64,000 nucleotides of DNA, taken from positions 8,323,089 to 8,387,088 of the forward strand of contig NC_134431.1 in the NCBI RefSeq assembly GCF_030867145.1. Direction: 5' to 3'. The number at the start of each line of letters is the position of its first letter. Positions within the stretch are counted from its first letter, which is position 1. The translations under genes and the position numbers were made by a program. The notes under the pieces are model-generated. The model was not told the DNA's origin and did no database searches. It saw only the letters and a program-made list of their open reading frames with translations. Shown here one piece after another: positions 9,986 to 21,724 of the stretch. The stretch is from Opisthocomus hoazin (taxonomy: Eukaryota; Chordata; Aves; Opisthocomiformes; Opisthocomidae).

Positions 9986-11214
9986 CAAGGGGGATTGTTC
10001 TTGTACCTTCTTACATTAGGAGGAACAATAGCGTTACTAACATGCATCTTTGTAGATGTCCTGATCCCTTGAGAGCAGGGAGCGAAAGACACAGGGAGAA
10101 TGATCTCCCTCTTCTGTCTAACAATATTTTGACATGGCACCCAAGGGAGCCGGGAAGGTTACCCGACTCCATGGAACTCTAACGTCCATCTGGGATGAAT
10201 GGAAAGAACTCTGAGAGCTGCAAATCCAACCGGCTGCTGGGTGTGTGCTCCGTTCCCGGAACGTGCAGGACAAGGGATCCCCTTGGGTGGGATCCCGATT
10301 CCAGCAAATATTTCTTCACAGGAGCTGTGGAAGGACATAGACCAGAGTGGATGAAACTTGACGGATTAAGATGAAATTTGTCAACAAAGTAACATTTTAC
10401 ACGCAATTCAAAAGGATGACCCTTGTTTGGGGACTGAAGAGACCTGGGAATGGCTACGCTCTGGGGTCCCCAATTTACATAGAATCACAGAACGGTAAGG
10501 GTTGGAAGGGACCTTGAAGATCATCTAGTTCCAACCCCCCTGCTATGAGCAGGGACATCTTCCACTAGACCAGGTTGCTACATATGTGCAGAAAGAAATT
10601 ACTGAGCTTAGTACTGATCGAATTAATTATTTTTGTATGTTTATGTGGTACTACAATGTACCTGCAAGTGTTGCTCTGCATGAACTGACTGATCTGTGGA
10701 GAAGGTGAGACTTATCCAAGGAATACTCTTAGACAGTCTCAAAAGTGGGCATGGTGCTCAGTTGAACTCAGCACTATACAAGTAAGCACAGAAGGTCAGT
10801 CTGACCCAATTATTGAACTTGAACGTGTAGTCTGGGATGAACAGAAGGCCAAGATTTCATCAAGTGGCTGATGCGGAGCCTCTAGTCAGGAGCCTCTGTC
10901 CTTGGGAACGAAGTGTGTCTTGGAAGAACATGTAAGCTAGCTAAGATGGTTTTGAACGGTTTGGAGCCGCCATCAGAAGAATGATAAAGAGTGGCCATGA
11001 ACAAACTATCCTCATTCTAATACTACTAATCCCACGCCCTGAGCTGGTGACCGCGGCCCAAGCAGAGACTCTTATTTACCGAGCACGCCAAGTAGATTGT
11101 GGGACTGCTGTATTTTTAAACCGAAGTGAGAAGAGGACTGAGCAGTCCTGGTTAGGAGGGTATGGCTAATAGGCAGAACTGACATTTTGAACTGTATAAA
11201 TGTGCAATGTGATT
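9986..11214. other. Unassigned sequence with a CR1 tail insertion, copy 1
   Basis: No gene is identified. An ORF at 10981-11169 (+) starts with a hydrophobic leader-like stretch (TILILILLIPRPELVTAAQ), and short frames around 10250-10470 look glycoprotein-like. This could be a retroviral envelope remnant, but the evidence is weak. A 100-b CR1 3' tail (10479-10578) interrupts it. The remainder is AT-rich and featureless to my reading. Confidence 0.35.
10479..10578 (-). mobile_element. CR1 3' tail fragment, copy 1
   Basis: CATAGAATCACAGAACGG followed by GGGTTGGAAGGGACCTTGAAGATCATCTAG is the reverse complement of a CR1 3' end. It is severely 5'-truncated at about 100 b. Confidence 0.9.
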
Positions 11215-12480
11215 GTCCACTGCTCTCCCCTCATCTACCCGGTCGGTCGTGCTATGACCGAAGGCTATCGGGTTGCTCAAGCATGATTTCCCCTTGGTGA
11301 ATCCATGATGACTACTCCCGATAACCTTCTTTTCCTGCACTTGCTTACAGATGACATCCCGAATGAGCTGCTCCGTCACCTTTGCAGGGATGGAGGTGAG
11401 GCTGACTGGCGTGTAGTTCCCTGGTTCGTCCTTCTCGCACTTTTTGAAGACAGGAGTGACACTGGCTTTCCTGCATTTCTCGTGTTCTCCAGGCCCTTTC
11501 AAGGATGATGGAGAGTGGCTTAGCAATGCCATCTTCCAGCTCCCTCAGTACTTGTGGGTGCATCCCGTCAGGGCCCGTGGATTTGTGGGTGTCTCATTTG
11601 CTAAGGTGATCTCTAACCTGATCCTCCCTGACCAAGGGAAGGTCTTCCTTTCTCCAGGCTTCCTCTCGGGCCTCCATGGACTGGGATTCCTGAGGGCCAG
11701 CCTTAGGAGTAAAGAATGAAGCAAAGAAGGCTTTCAGCACTTGTACCTTCTCTGTATCCTCTGTCAGCAAGGCACCCACCTCATTCAGCAGCGGCCCCAG
11801 TTTCCCTAGTCTTCCTTTTCTCTTGGTGGACTTGAAGAAGCCCTTCTTGTTGTCTTGGACATCCCTTGCCAGACTTGATTCCCGATGGACCTTGGCCTTT
11901 CTCGTTGCTTCCGTGCATGCTCTGACTATGTTCCTGTATTCTTCCCAAGTGGCCTGACCCTCCACTGGCCTCCCCACCGCTCTGCAGGAGCCTCCTGGAC
12001 TGTGTGTGCCTGGCTGTGTGGTCTTTCCAGCAGCTCTCGAGGTGGTTGAGGTCCCCCATGAGGACCAGGGCCCTTGATGGGGAGGCTGCTTTGAGCTGGC
12101 TGCAGAAGGCCTCATGGCCTTCCTCTTCCTGGCCAGGTGGCCTGTGGTGAACACCTGCAGCAGTGTCAGCTGTATGAGCCTGTCCCTTGATGCTGACCCG
12201 TCAGCTCTCCAGTCATTCTTCACCCACGCCCAGGCAGGGCTTGACACATTCCAGCTGCTCCCTCACACACAGAGCAACTCCCCGCCCGGCCTTGCTGGCC
12301 GTAGCCATCCATGACAGCACTGCAGCCCTGCGAGCTGTCCCACCACGTGTGTCACTGCACTGGGATCGTGGCCCTGCGACCGCACCGATCTCTGGTTGTT
12401 GCTGTTCATTCCCCACGCTGCGTGTGTGGGTGTAGAGGGGTTTGCGAGAGGTGATGGAGCGTGCAGGTCTCCCTGGAGGG
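11215..12480 (-). mobile_element. CR1 LINE fragment spanning the copy 1/copy 2 boundary
   Basis: On the minus strand this holds an endonuclease-like N-terminus (about 12470-12000), a linker, and the start of reverse transcriptase ([49 protein letters not shown]). It stops at about 11215, shortly after DRVDEGRAVD, so the catalytic part of RT and the 3' end are missing. It is frameshifted throughout. Confidence 0.88.
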
Positions 12481-13748
12481 GTGCAAGAGGATCCGCCATG
12501 GCCATACCCACCCTTGAGGTGGTTGGCCTTCTGCTTCTCAGCTTGGGGGGCAGCTGAGGAGCATTTGTCACCGTTCTGGTTGGCCTGGCTCATTCCCCAG
12601 TTGGATGCGATGGCTGGAGCACTGGGACGTCGGACCCTGCCCCCCGAGTCCCTCAGCGGAAAGCTGCCACACCAAGCTCCCCCTTGAAGCGGGGAGTCCT
12701 GGCCAGAGGCTGATGGCAGCACATCTCGTCGTTTTCTCGGCAGCCTTCAGAGTGCGTTGGGCGCGGGTCCTGGCACGGGCTCACCCCGGGACGTGCCCAG
12801 CCGGAGCTCGTGGCAGCGCAGCCGTGTCCTAGCAGCCCCCCATCCAGAGCCGCACAGGGGCGAATTCCACCTGCCGTGGCCGTAGCCGGCCTGGAGGACA
12901 TCGGCAGTGCTGGGGTCGGCTTGCTGGCTGCTGGTGGGCCAAGGACGGAGCGAAGGAGGTGGCCCTCGCCCCGCGGAGCTGTCCCCAGGGCCCGGCCCTT
13001 GTGCAGCTTGGAGGTGGCGGAGCCAGCAGGCCTCCCTGCGAGGGAGGGGGCTTTGCCCTGGGGTGGGAGCGGCAAGAGCCCCAGCGTTGTCCTGCAGCCA
13101 TGGTGGGACGGGAGCGCTCAGGGGCCGCCGCTGGGCAGCAGAGCTGGGCTGGGGGCTGGAACCACGGCCGGGCTGAGGTGCCCCCCGGAGCTGCCCAGGG
13201 CTGGGCGCTGGGGCGAGTGGACGGAGGGGATCTGCTGGTGACGCATCTGTGCCGACTCCTGGAAGAGCCGCTGCTGGCGGCAGCGCTCTGCCCCGCGCCC
13301 TGCCCAGCCGTGGCGTCTGGTGTGGAAGCCCAGCAGTGTGTTGACTGCGCCTCGAGGGCAGCGTGAGAACTCCCCGAGGCTCCCCAGGAAGCTGCAGCCC
13401 CTTCAGGGGTCGTCCCCATCCCCCGCTGCGCAGCCGGCACCGGAACTCCCGTCCGTGTCACAGAGGTGTGATGTCACGGCCCGTGTTCCAGCCGCGACGG
13501 CCAGCGCCCGGCGACGAGCACAACGCAGCCCTGCTCCCCTGCTCCAGACACAGCCCTCCTGCCGGCGCAGCCCTGCTCCTCGGCTCGCAGCGGATCTTTC
13601 TCCCCTTTCTCCCGACCCAGCCTTTCTCCTCTGCTCCAGGCGGTTCCTTTCTCCCCTGCTCCAGACCCATCCTTTCTCCCGACCCAGCCCTTCTCCCCGG
13701 ATCCCAGCGCGTCGCTGCCCGTCTCGCCGGTGCCATCTCGGTGCCATC

Positions 13749-14940
13749 ATGGAGCACTGGCGGAAGACGGTGTTTGTGCTGCCGCAGGTACAGCCGGGCT
13801 GCAGGGAGCTTGGCTCGCCCTGTCCAGCCAGCCCTGCGAGGCCCCGGGCTGGGAGAAGCCCTTCTGGCTGCTGCTGCCCTGCTGCAATGGAGCATCCCTG
13901 CCTGGGGGGACCCGTCCCCGGGCTGGTGCCGCAGGGATGCTCGGCGGGAGCAGCCGGGTGCTGCCCAGAGCCTGAGCCGGTGCCTCCTCTGCCCCTTCCC
14001 AGGCTGGAGCCATCGGAGCCAAGGCTCACCGGCCCAGCATCAAGATGCTGAAAAGCCGCCTGCGCAGAGTAAGGAGCTGCTGGGCGCCGAGGCGGGCGCG
14101 GGGCCGGGGTGCGTGGCCGGGGCCCGCGGGGCAGGGAGCGGGGCCGCTCACCCCTGCCCTCTCTGCTGCGGCAGGTCTGGAGGATGCTGCCGCTGCCCAA
14201 GCTGCTGAAGCGCATGAAGCGCAGGATCCTGCGGCTGCAGGCCATGGCCCGGGAGGAGTGGTGGGTGCTGGTGGCGAGGGAGCTGCCCAGCTGCGGCCGG
14301 CTGCTGCTGGGGCCGTGCCCGGGCGGGGAGAGGGGCAGGGGTGCCGAGACCCCCGTCCCACGGGTGCGCTCGGCTGGCCAGGGCAGGACCAACGCACTTC
14401 TCTGCTTGGCTCTTGGCGTAGGATGTACGAGTACATGCTGCTGGTGGAGGAGGAGGAGGAGGAAGACGAAGTGGATGAGGACAGCGAGATAGACTGGGAT
14501 GCGGTTGAGGCTGTGGAAATGGACATGGAGATGGAGATGGAGATGGACCCACCAGCAGTGGAACAGGCACGTGCTCCCCATGCACTGCCCGCAGTCGGTG
14601 GCTTCACCAGCTGCCGGGCTGGGTCTGGGTCTGGGGTGGGGGGTCCCCGCTGCAGGGACCCGGCACCCCGTCCCCTCATCCTGGCGGCACAACTGCCAGC
14701 GCCGCGCTGCCTTGAGCACCCGTGGGGTGTTGGGGAGGGGGCGATTCCGTGGGGCTGGGCAACCACCGCCTGACCCCGAGCCCAGGGGGCTCAGCGCTGG
14801 CGGCAGAGTCCCGCTCTGCCCCGCGTGTCCCAGGGCTCTGCACACGCAGGGCCCGCAGGACGCAGCCCAGCCCGAAGCAGCTGCTGCCGCGGAGCCGGCC
14901 GGGGAGCCCCAGCTCTGCGCGGCGAGGGGCTGCGCGGTAG
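13749..14940 (+). CDS. TP53TG5-like protein gene, copy 2
   Basis: The proposed coding exons are 13749-13787, 14003-14068, 14175-14314, 14422-14570 and 14786-14940, the same model as copy 1. All splice sites, the start codon and the stop are kept, so no disabling change is seen. The acidic segment reads EEEEEEDEVDED (Glu where copy 1 has Lys). As in copy 1, the N-terminal basic leucine-rich helix is the reason for the TP53TG5 call, and the exon 3/4 and 4/5 junctions are tentative. The gene is followed by an intact AATAAA. Confidence 0.6.
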
Positions 14941-15068
14941 CCAGACGGCCGCGCCGCTTGCGTGTCCTCCAGGGCTGGCGGAGGTGCGGGGCCTGGTGGT
15001 GCGGGAGCTGAGCCGCGGAGGAAGATGCGGTGTTTGTTGTTTGTTGTTTGTTGTGTTGTTTCTCTGTC

Positions 15069-15074
15069 AATAAA
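15069..15074 (+). terminator. Poly(A) signal of the TP53TG5-like gene, copy 2
   Basis: AATAAA lies in the same TTTGTTG-rich upstream and GT-rich downstream context as in copy 1. Confidence 0.75.
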
Positions 15075-15603
15075 TGGATTTGTCGGTGCTGTCTCGGCCC
15101 CAGGCTGTCTGTCGGAGCCTGGCATTCTCTGCGGCCGTCGAGGGGCAAGGCGCCCAGGCCTGGGGGCTCTGCAGCCGCAGCCGCTGCGGGCCCTGCTCGG
15201 TGCCCTGCGCCGCTGCAGCCTGTGCCAGCGAGAGCGCTGGAAGTGGGGGTGCACGAAGGGAGCCCCAGCCCGCAGCAAGGCGGCCCCGGCCCTGCCCGGC
15301 TTCCCGCTGCCGGCAGCGGCCGCGGCCCCCGTTCCCCCGTCGGGGCGAGGCGGGGAGCGGGCGCGGGGGGCTGCGGGGAGAGGGTGCTGGGGAGAGGGTG
15401 CTGGAGAAGGGGTGCGGCGGGGTCCCTGGGCGGGGGGGTGGCGGCTGCGGGGAGCCGCGGGACTGCGGGGCTGGGAGGTGCGGGGGTGCCGCCCGCAGGG
15501 AGCCGCGGTGGGGCCGGGGCTGTGGCGGGCAGGGGCCGGGGGGCCGCGGGTGCGGGCCCGGGGCTGCCCCGGGCGCTCGGGAGCCGCGGCCCCGCCCCCT
15601 CCC

Positions 15604-15627
15604 TCATTAGCGGCGCTCATTAGCGGC
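15604..15627 (+). promoter_or_regulatory. Twin TCATTAGCGGC motif in the neuritin-like promoter, copy 2
   Basis: Two direct copies 13 b apart, as in copy 1, lie about 80-100 b upstream of the start codon of the truncated neuritin-like gene. Confidence 0.45.
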
Positions 15628-15706
15628 GGGCGGGGCGGGTGTGGGGACGCGGGCAGCGGGCGCGGGGCTGGAGCCCGGGCGGAGCGGAACGGAGCGGAGC
15701 GGCGGG

Positions 15707-16131
15707 ATGGGGCAGCGGCGGGGCACGGCCGTGCTGCTCCTCGGCCTGGGTAAGGCTGCCCGGGCGGGGGTCGGGCTGGGGGGGCCCGGGCGGGGGGCGA
15801 TGCGATGCGATGCGATGCGGGGTCCCCTCCCCGCTGCCCGGGTGGGTGCCGCGCGTCTCTCCCCGGGGGGTCCTGGCTGCCGGTGCCGAGCCGGCCGTGC
15901 CCCCCCTCCCGTCCCCCCGGAGGGCGGTGGGCTCCGTGCCCCGAGGGCTGGGCGCTCACGCCGACCCCCTGGGCGGCTGGCAGGGCACCTGACCGGGCTG
16001 CTGGCAGCGGGCACCGCCTGCGCCGACGTGTACCGAGGCTTCTCGGGCTGCGTCCTCAAGCTGGGGGAGAAGATGGCCACGGCCGAGGAGGCGGACGGCG
16101 TCGAGCTGCGGGGCTTGCGCCGAGTCTGCGG
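15707..16131 (+). pseudogene. Neuritin-like gene 5' copy 2 (exons 1-2 only)
   Basis: Exon 1 is 15707-15749 and exon 2 is 15984-16131, with intact splice sites. The protein piece matches copy 1 except for Thr instead of Ala in the signal-peptide region (CTGACC against CTGGCC, residue 18). Like copy 1 it keeps Cys27, Cys37 and Cys63 but has no exon encoding the last three cysteines and the GPI signal before the unit changes to retroelement DNA at 16420. It is either a non-functional 5' copy or an alternative upstream first-exon set for the exon at 31331. Confidence 0.85.
15798..15819 (+). repeat. (CGATG)n microsatellite, copy 2
   Basis: There are about 4.4 units, three fewer than in copy 1. 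Confidence 0.95.
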
Positions 16132-16233
16132 GTGAGTGCGGCCCCGGGAGGGCGAGAGCCGCGACGGAGCTGGGGCCCGAGGGGTGCCCGACTCTGCCAC
16201 TGCCCTCCTGGGTCCCGCTACTGCGTGCGCTCC

Positions 16234-16299
16234 CTCCGTCCATCCCTCCATCCATCCCCCTATCCATCCCTCCGTCCATCCCTCCCTCCGTCCGCCCAT
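16234..16299 (+). repeat. (CATC)n-type simple repeat, copy 2
   Basis: This is the same imperfect CCATCCCTCCAT run as in copy 1, with the same missing segment to its right relative to copy 3. Confidence 0.85.
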
Positions 16300-16419
16300 C
16301 TGGAGCTGGGAGCCGGCGTGGGGCTGGTGGCATCTCTGCTGTGTGCGTGATGCTGCCCCGGAGCCGGCCTGGGCAAGTCGCTTGCCGGCAGCCTGGCTGG
16401 CCGAGCAGAGGGAGGCTGT

Positions 16420-17375
16420 ATGAACTGGAGGATGGTGAAAGAAGGCCTGGAAATGGATCCTTAATATGTAGTACTTTATTACAATGAACGCTGTTTTGTA
16501 GTAGGCTGGAAAACTGAGACGAGGTGCTGGATGTTGATGCCTTTGTGGCTTTGTATGAAAAAGCAGATATCCAAATGATGAGCAATAAAATGAAAAGATA
16601 TGGCATGCAATGGTGGCCAAAGGATAAACTGGACGTGGGGTTGGACGGCTGGAAAATGGGTCGTTGCAGTTTAATCCTGAATTGCAGTTGATGTTGTTTT
16701 GTTGTGGACTGGGGAAGTGTTGCTGCTGTTGTATGTTGATGCTCTGGTGGGTTTGTATAGAAATGCGAGTATTCCAAAGAAGTGTAAAGGAGAAGAAGTG
16801 TTGATGCCCCGTATGGAAGAGAGATGGCAAGCCGTACGTCAGCAGTGGCAGCCTGCTTCTGGGGCTGCTTCAGTTCTGCCTCTTCAGCTGTTTTGGTTTA
16901 GTGAAGCCAGGGAAGGCAGAGCATGGTGAGAGTGTGTTGGGCAAGTTGCTGTTCAGGGCTGCTGCAGTGATTTGATAATGAGTCTGTCTTGACTTTTACG
17001 CTCTGGTCCAAGGAGTCTGAAGCAGCTAGGTGTTTTTCATTTTCTCCCCGGAGTAAACTTCAGTTCTGTTCTTTTGCCGCTTGTTGTGAGGAGGAGGAGG
17101 AGGAGGGAGGTGGTAGTCTGTGGTGTTTGCACCTTGTGTACAGCATTTGGGCAATTGTAGGGGTACCAAAGGCAGGCTTTGAAAATTTGCGGTAGAGCTT
17201 TCTTTGGGTTTAGACCTTTGTTAGGAAAGTTGTGCAGCTTGTGTCCACAAGGCATCTCCTGGGCGAGTTTGGTATTTCTGTGTTGGAGTGGGGGGAAGAG
17301 AAGAAAGCCAGTCCCTGTCTGTTGTGCAGGGGATGAGCAGGAGGAAGAAACTGCAGAAAGCAGGATGGAGTAGGA
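16420..17375 (+). other. Unassigned block with a diverged 205-b direct repeat, copy 2
   Basis: This is the copy 2 equivalent of 4681-5636: an AT-rich block between the breakpoint and the gag-like sequence, with the TGTTGATGC repeat pair. No gene is recognised. Confidence 0.45.
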
Positions 17376-19056
17376 AGAATGTCTCCATCTCAACTGATAG
17401 AAACAGCGTACAAAGTATGTAACAATTGGGCCGAAGGAGAGCAAAGGGAAAAACAAAAGGAGAAATGGAGACAGACAGCAGCAGGCGACATTACTCGCCG
17501 CAGCCGTTGGGAGGAACTGGGCGAGAGGCAGAGGAAGGACATGGGAGAAAGGAATGCCCAAAGACTGAAGAACAGCCCTGCCCCGTTCGGTGACGTACTT
17601 GCCAAGGAGGCAGAAGACTGGCAAGGGCAGCGTCCTTCTGTGACTGTACTGCAGTGTGCAGGTGGTGTGTGAACAGGGACCGCTTCCGAACAAGGATGCC
17701 CAAGAGCTGCCACTGGTCTGTTAAATTTCCTGGGACTTGCTGGATCCAGAGTGCACTGACAGAGCGCTGGGATTGTCTGAAAACATGCGAGTACACGTAC
17801 GGAGAGACTCACAGTCTGCCTTTGGGGTGATAGATGCCCGTGGAGCCGTATGGGAAGAAAGAGGCCTCTTGTCCTCCCCAGGAACTCCACTGAAGCAGGG
17901 AAAGGCAATTTTGGACTTTATTCCAGGCCGTTCTCCAGCCAGAGGCAGTGTCTGTAATGCACTGCAAAGCCCCTCAGAAAGGCCACAGAGACCTCGTCAG
18001 TGGCAATGGAAAGGCTGATGAGACAGCCAAAAGGGCAGCTTGGGCCGAGTCCTTGGGGGGGGCTTTGATGCCGACGGGAAGAGACTCATGTGGGGGCAGA
18101 TGCGGACATAGCAGACATCCGACGATCTGCCACAGGACCAAGACTGCAAAATAGAGAAAAGCCGTCCTTCGGGATGAGTGAAAAGGGGACAAACTCCAGG
18201 GGAGTAGTGGCAAAAGGATTTCTCTGAATTACCCAGGTGCCACCAGTTTACATAGTGATTGGTATTGGTGGGAACCTTTTCTGGGTGGCCAGAGGCTTTC
18301 CCGTGCCGAGCCAGCCAAGCCAGGGAGGCAGTCAGAGTGCTGCTGAAAGAAACAATTCCAAGATTCGGTACCCCTGAAGGAACGGCCTCAGATAACGGGC
18401 CCCGCTTTTTTGCTAAAATTGTCCAGAGAGCTGCTAAGTTCTTGCAAAGTGATTGGGATTTACACGCTCCTTGGAGGCCGCAAACCAGTGGGAAGGTAGA
18501 ACGGGTGAATCGAAGTTTAAAAAGACAGCTTTCAGTTTTATGCCAGGATACCCAAGAGAAGCGGACAGAGATTGTAGCTCTGGCAGTGTCAGGAGTCAGC
18601 ATTGCTGCCAGAGCGAGGGAAGGGGTGAGTCCTTTTGAGGTTCTGGGTGGTCAACCGTATCCTGTAAACAAGCTGACGGGAAAGAGCGATCACATCCCTG
18701 TGGAAGGAGACCGGATCCCAACGGAGCGTCTGCTGTCGCGAGGGCGTCCTTTGTCTTCCCGTCCCAGGTCCCTGCCCAAGCAAGCGCCTGCTCCCCTGGG
18801 CGCTGCAGGGCGTGCCTTTCCTCCGGGAGAGCAGGTCTGCGTCCGGAGCTGGAAAGATGAACCTCTGAAAGAGCGCGGGGAGGGCCCGTGTTTGGTATTG
18901 CTGCTTGCCCCCACGGCTGTGGAAGGGGAAGGAACAGATTGTGGGATCCCCTACACGCGGGGGGAAAAACATCCCTGCGAAACACTGGACGTCGAGAGGA
19001 ACGGCACCATGGAACCTGCAGCTGACTCGGAATTGGATGAACGGTGCTTGGGCTGA
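17376..19056 (+). mobile_element. Endogenous retrovirus relic (gag, RNase H, integrase pieces), copy 2
   Basis: This is the same defective element as in copy 1: gag-tail-like sequence at about 17379, RNase H-like pieces at about 17740-18070, and an integrase-like frame at 18259-19056. It carries a few substitutions but the same internal deletion of protease and RT. The insertion and deletion therefore predate the duplication. Confidence 0.8.
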
Positions 19057-19087
19057 GACAGAATCCATAGCTCTCACAGGTCGTGTT

Positions 19088-21724
19088 CATAGAATCATAG
19101 AAAGTTTTGGGTTGGAAGGGTCCCCTAGAGGTCATCTAGTCCAACCCCCCTGCAGCGAGCAGGGACACCGCTAACTAGATCAGGTTGCTCAGAGCCCTGT
19201 CCAACCTGGTCTTGAATGTTTGCTGGGATGGGGCCTCCACTTCCTGTCTGGGCAACCCGGTCCAGTGTTTCACAATTGTAAAGAATTTCTTCCTAATATC
19301 CAGCCTAAACCTACCCTGTTTTAGTTTAAAACCATTACCCCTTGTCCTGTCACTGTTGTCTCTACTAAAGATTGTCCCCATCTTTCCTATAGGCTCCTTT
19401 AAGTACTGAAAGGCTGCAATCAGGTCCCCTCTCAGCCTTCTCTTCTCCAGGCTGAACAAGCCCAACTCTCTCAGCCTGTCCTCACAGGAGAGGTGCTCCA
19501 GCCCTCGGATCATTTTTGTAGCCCTCCTTTGGACCCACTCCAACAGTTCCATGTCCTTCTTGTGCTGAGGGCTGCAGAGCTGAACGCACTACTCCAGGTG
19601 AGGTCTCACCAGAGCAGAGTAGAGGGGCAGAATCACCTCTCTCGACCTGCTGGCCACGCTTCTCTTGATGCAGCCCAGGACACGGCTGGCCCTCTGGGCT
19701 GCCAGCGCACATTGCTGGCTCATGTCCAGCCTTTCGTCTGTCAGCACCCCCAAGTCCCTCTCAGCAGGGCTGCTCTCGATCCTTTCATCCCCCAGCCTGT
19801 ATTGATAGCGGGGATTACCCTGACCCAGGTGTAGGACGTTGCACTTGGCCTTGTTGAACCTCACGAGGTTCACACAGGCCCACCTCTCCAGCTTGTCCAG
19901 GTCCCTCTGGATGGCATCCCATCCTTCTGGTGTATCAACCGTACCACTCAGCTTGGTGTCATCTGCAAACTTGCTGAGGGTACACTCGATGTCGCTGTCC
20001 ATGTCATTGATAAATATATTGAACAGCACCGGTCTCAGTACGGACCCCTGAGGGACTCCACTCGTCACTGGTCTCCATCCGGACATTGAGCCGTTGACCA
20101 CTATGCTTTGGCTGCGACCATCCAGCAATTCCTTATCCACCGAATGGTCCACCCATCAAATCCATGGCTCTCCAATTTAGAGAGAAGGATGTTGTGGGGG
20201 ACCATGTCAAAGGCTTTAAAAAATCCAGATAGATGACATCCATTGGTTTTCCCTTGTCCACCCTTGTTGTTACGCCATCATAGAAAGCCACTAGGTCGGT
20301 CAGGCAGGACTTGCCCTTGGTGAAGCCATGCTGGCTGTCTCGAATCACCTCCCTGGCCTCCATGTGCCTTAGCACATCTTCTAGGAGGATCTGTTCCATG
20401 ATCTTCCCAGGCACAGAGGTGAGGCTGACAGGTCGGTAGTTCCCAGGGTCTTCCTTTCTACCCTTTTTGAAAAGGGGCACAATGTTTCCCTTTTTCCAGT
20501 CACTGGGGACTTCCCCTGACTGCCATGACTTTTCAAATATCATGGAGAGTGGCTTGGCAACTACATCAGCCAGTTCCCTCAGGACTCTGGGATGCATCTC
20601 ATCAGGTCCCATGGACTTCTGTACGTTTCGGTTCCTCAGGAGGTCCCGAACCTGGTCTTCACTTACAGCTGGAGGGATTTTACCCTCCTGGTCTCCTTCA
20701 CGCCATCCATCGACTCGGGAGGGGTGAGGAGAGAGGTTGCCAGGGAAGACTGAGGCAAAAAAGTTGTTGAGTACCTCAGCTTTCTCCTCATCTGCTGTTA
20801 CCAGTTTGCTGGTCTCACTCGTGAGCGAGGGTACGCTTTCTTTGACCGTCTTTTACCGGCTGACATACCTGTAGAAGCCCTTCTTGTTATTTTTCGCATC
20901 CCTTGCCAAGTTCAGCTCCAGCTGTGCCTTGGCCTTCCTGACCCCATCCCTACACAACCGGGCAGCTTCCCTATACTCTTGCCAGGAAGCCAGTCCCTGC
21001 TTCCACTGCCTGTGCAGTTCCCTCTTCTTCCTTAGTTTGACCAGCATCTCTTGTCTCAGCCATGCCGGTCTCTTCCCTTCTCTGCTCGACTTCTTCCACT
21101 TGGGGATCGAGAGCTCTTGCGCTCTGTGGAATACATCCTTAAAGACCTGCCAGCTCTGTTCTGTTCCCCTGTCCCTGAGGACCATTTCCCAGGGAGTCGT
21201 TCTGACTATCTCCTGGAAGAGCTGGAAATTTGCCCTCCTAAAATTTAGGGTCCTGACTATGCTCTTCGTTATTCCCATTTCCCTCAGCAGCGTTAGTTCC
21301 ACCAGCGCGTGGTCACTGCAGCCCAGGCTGCCTCCGATCTTGACATCCCCAACGAGCTCACTCGCACTGGTGACCACCAGGTCTGGTATCGCATCCCCTC
21401 GGATACGGGTTGCTTATTACCTGGCTTAAGAAGTTGACCTCAATGCATTCTAGGAATCTGCTGGATTGCCTACAGCTTGCCGTGTTGCTTTTCCAGCAGA
21501 TGTCGGGGTGGTTGAAGTCCCCCAGTAGGACGAGAGCCTGCGAGCGCAAAGCCTCCTGGAGTTGGAGGAAGAACGCTTCGTCTGTCAGCTCCTCTTGATC
21601 TGGCGGCCTGTAGTAGACACCAACCACTAAGTTCCCTTTGTTGCCTCTCTCTCCGATTCTTACCCATAAGCTTTCGACCTGCTCGTGGTTATTCTTCAGG
21701 GACAGCTCTTCACTCTGTAGAGTT
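19088..21724 (-). mobile_element. CR1 LINE, long 5'-truncated element, copy 2
   Basis: This is the counterpart of the copy 1 element, with endonuclease, RT (FADDTKL box) and 3' tail. The same frame breaks are present, so it was duplicated passively and did not insert independently. Confidence 0.93.

Larger units (their letters stand above)
1..11754. repeat. Tandem segmental duplication, copy 1
   Basis: The sequence from base 1 recurs at 11755 and again at 23494 with only scattered single-base changes, so this is one full unit. Its order is: CR1 fragment (-), TP53TG5-like gene (+), neuritin-like promoter with exons 1 and 2 (+), an unassigned block, a retroviral relic (+), a long CR1 (-), unassigned sequence with a short CR1 tail, and the start of the next CR1 fragment. 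The window edge cuts inside the CR1 fragment, so the unit boundary chosen here is arbitrary and the array may continue to the left. Differences from copy 2 include a microsatellite three units longer near 4044 and substitutions at about 621, 859 and 913. Confidence 0.97.
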
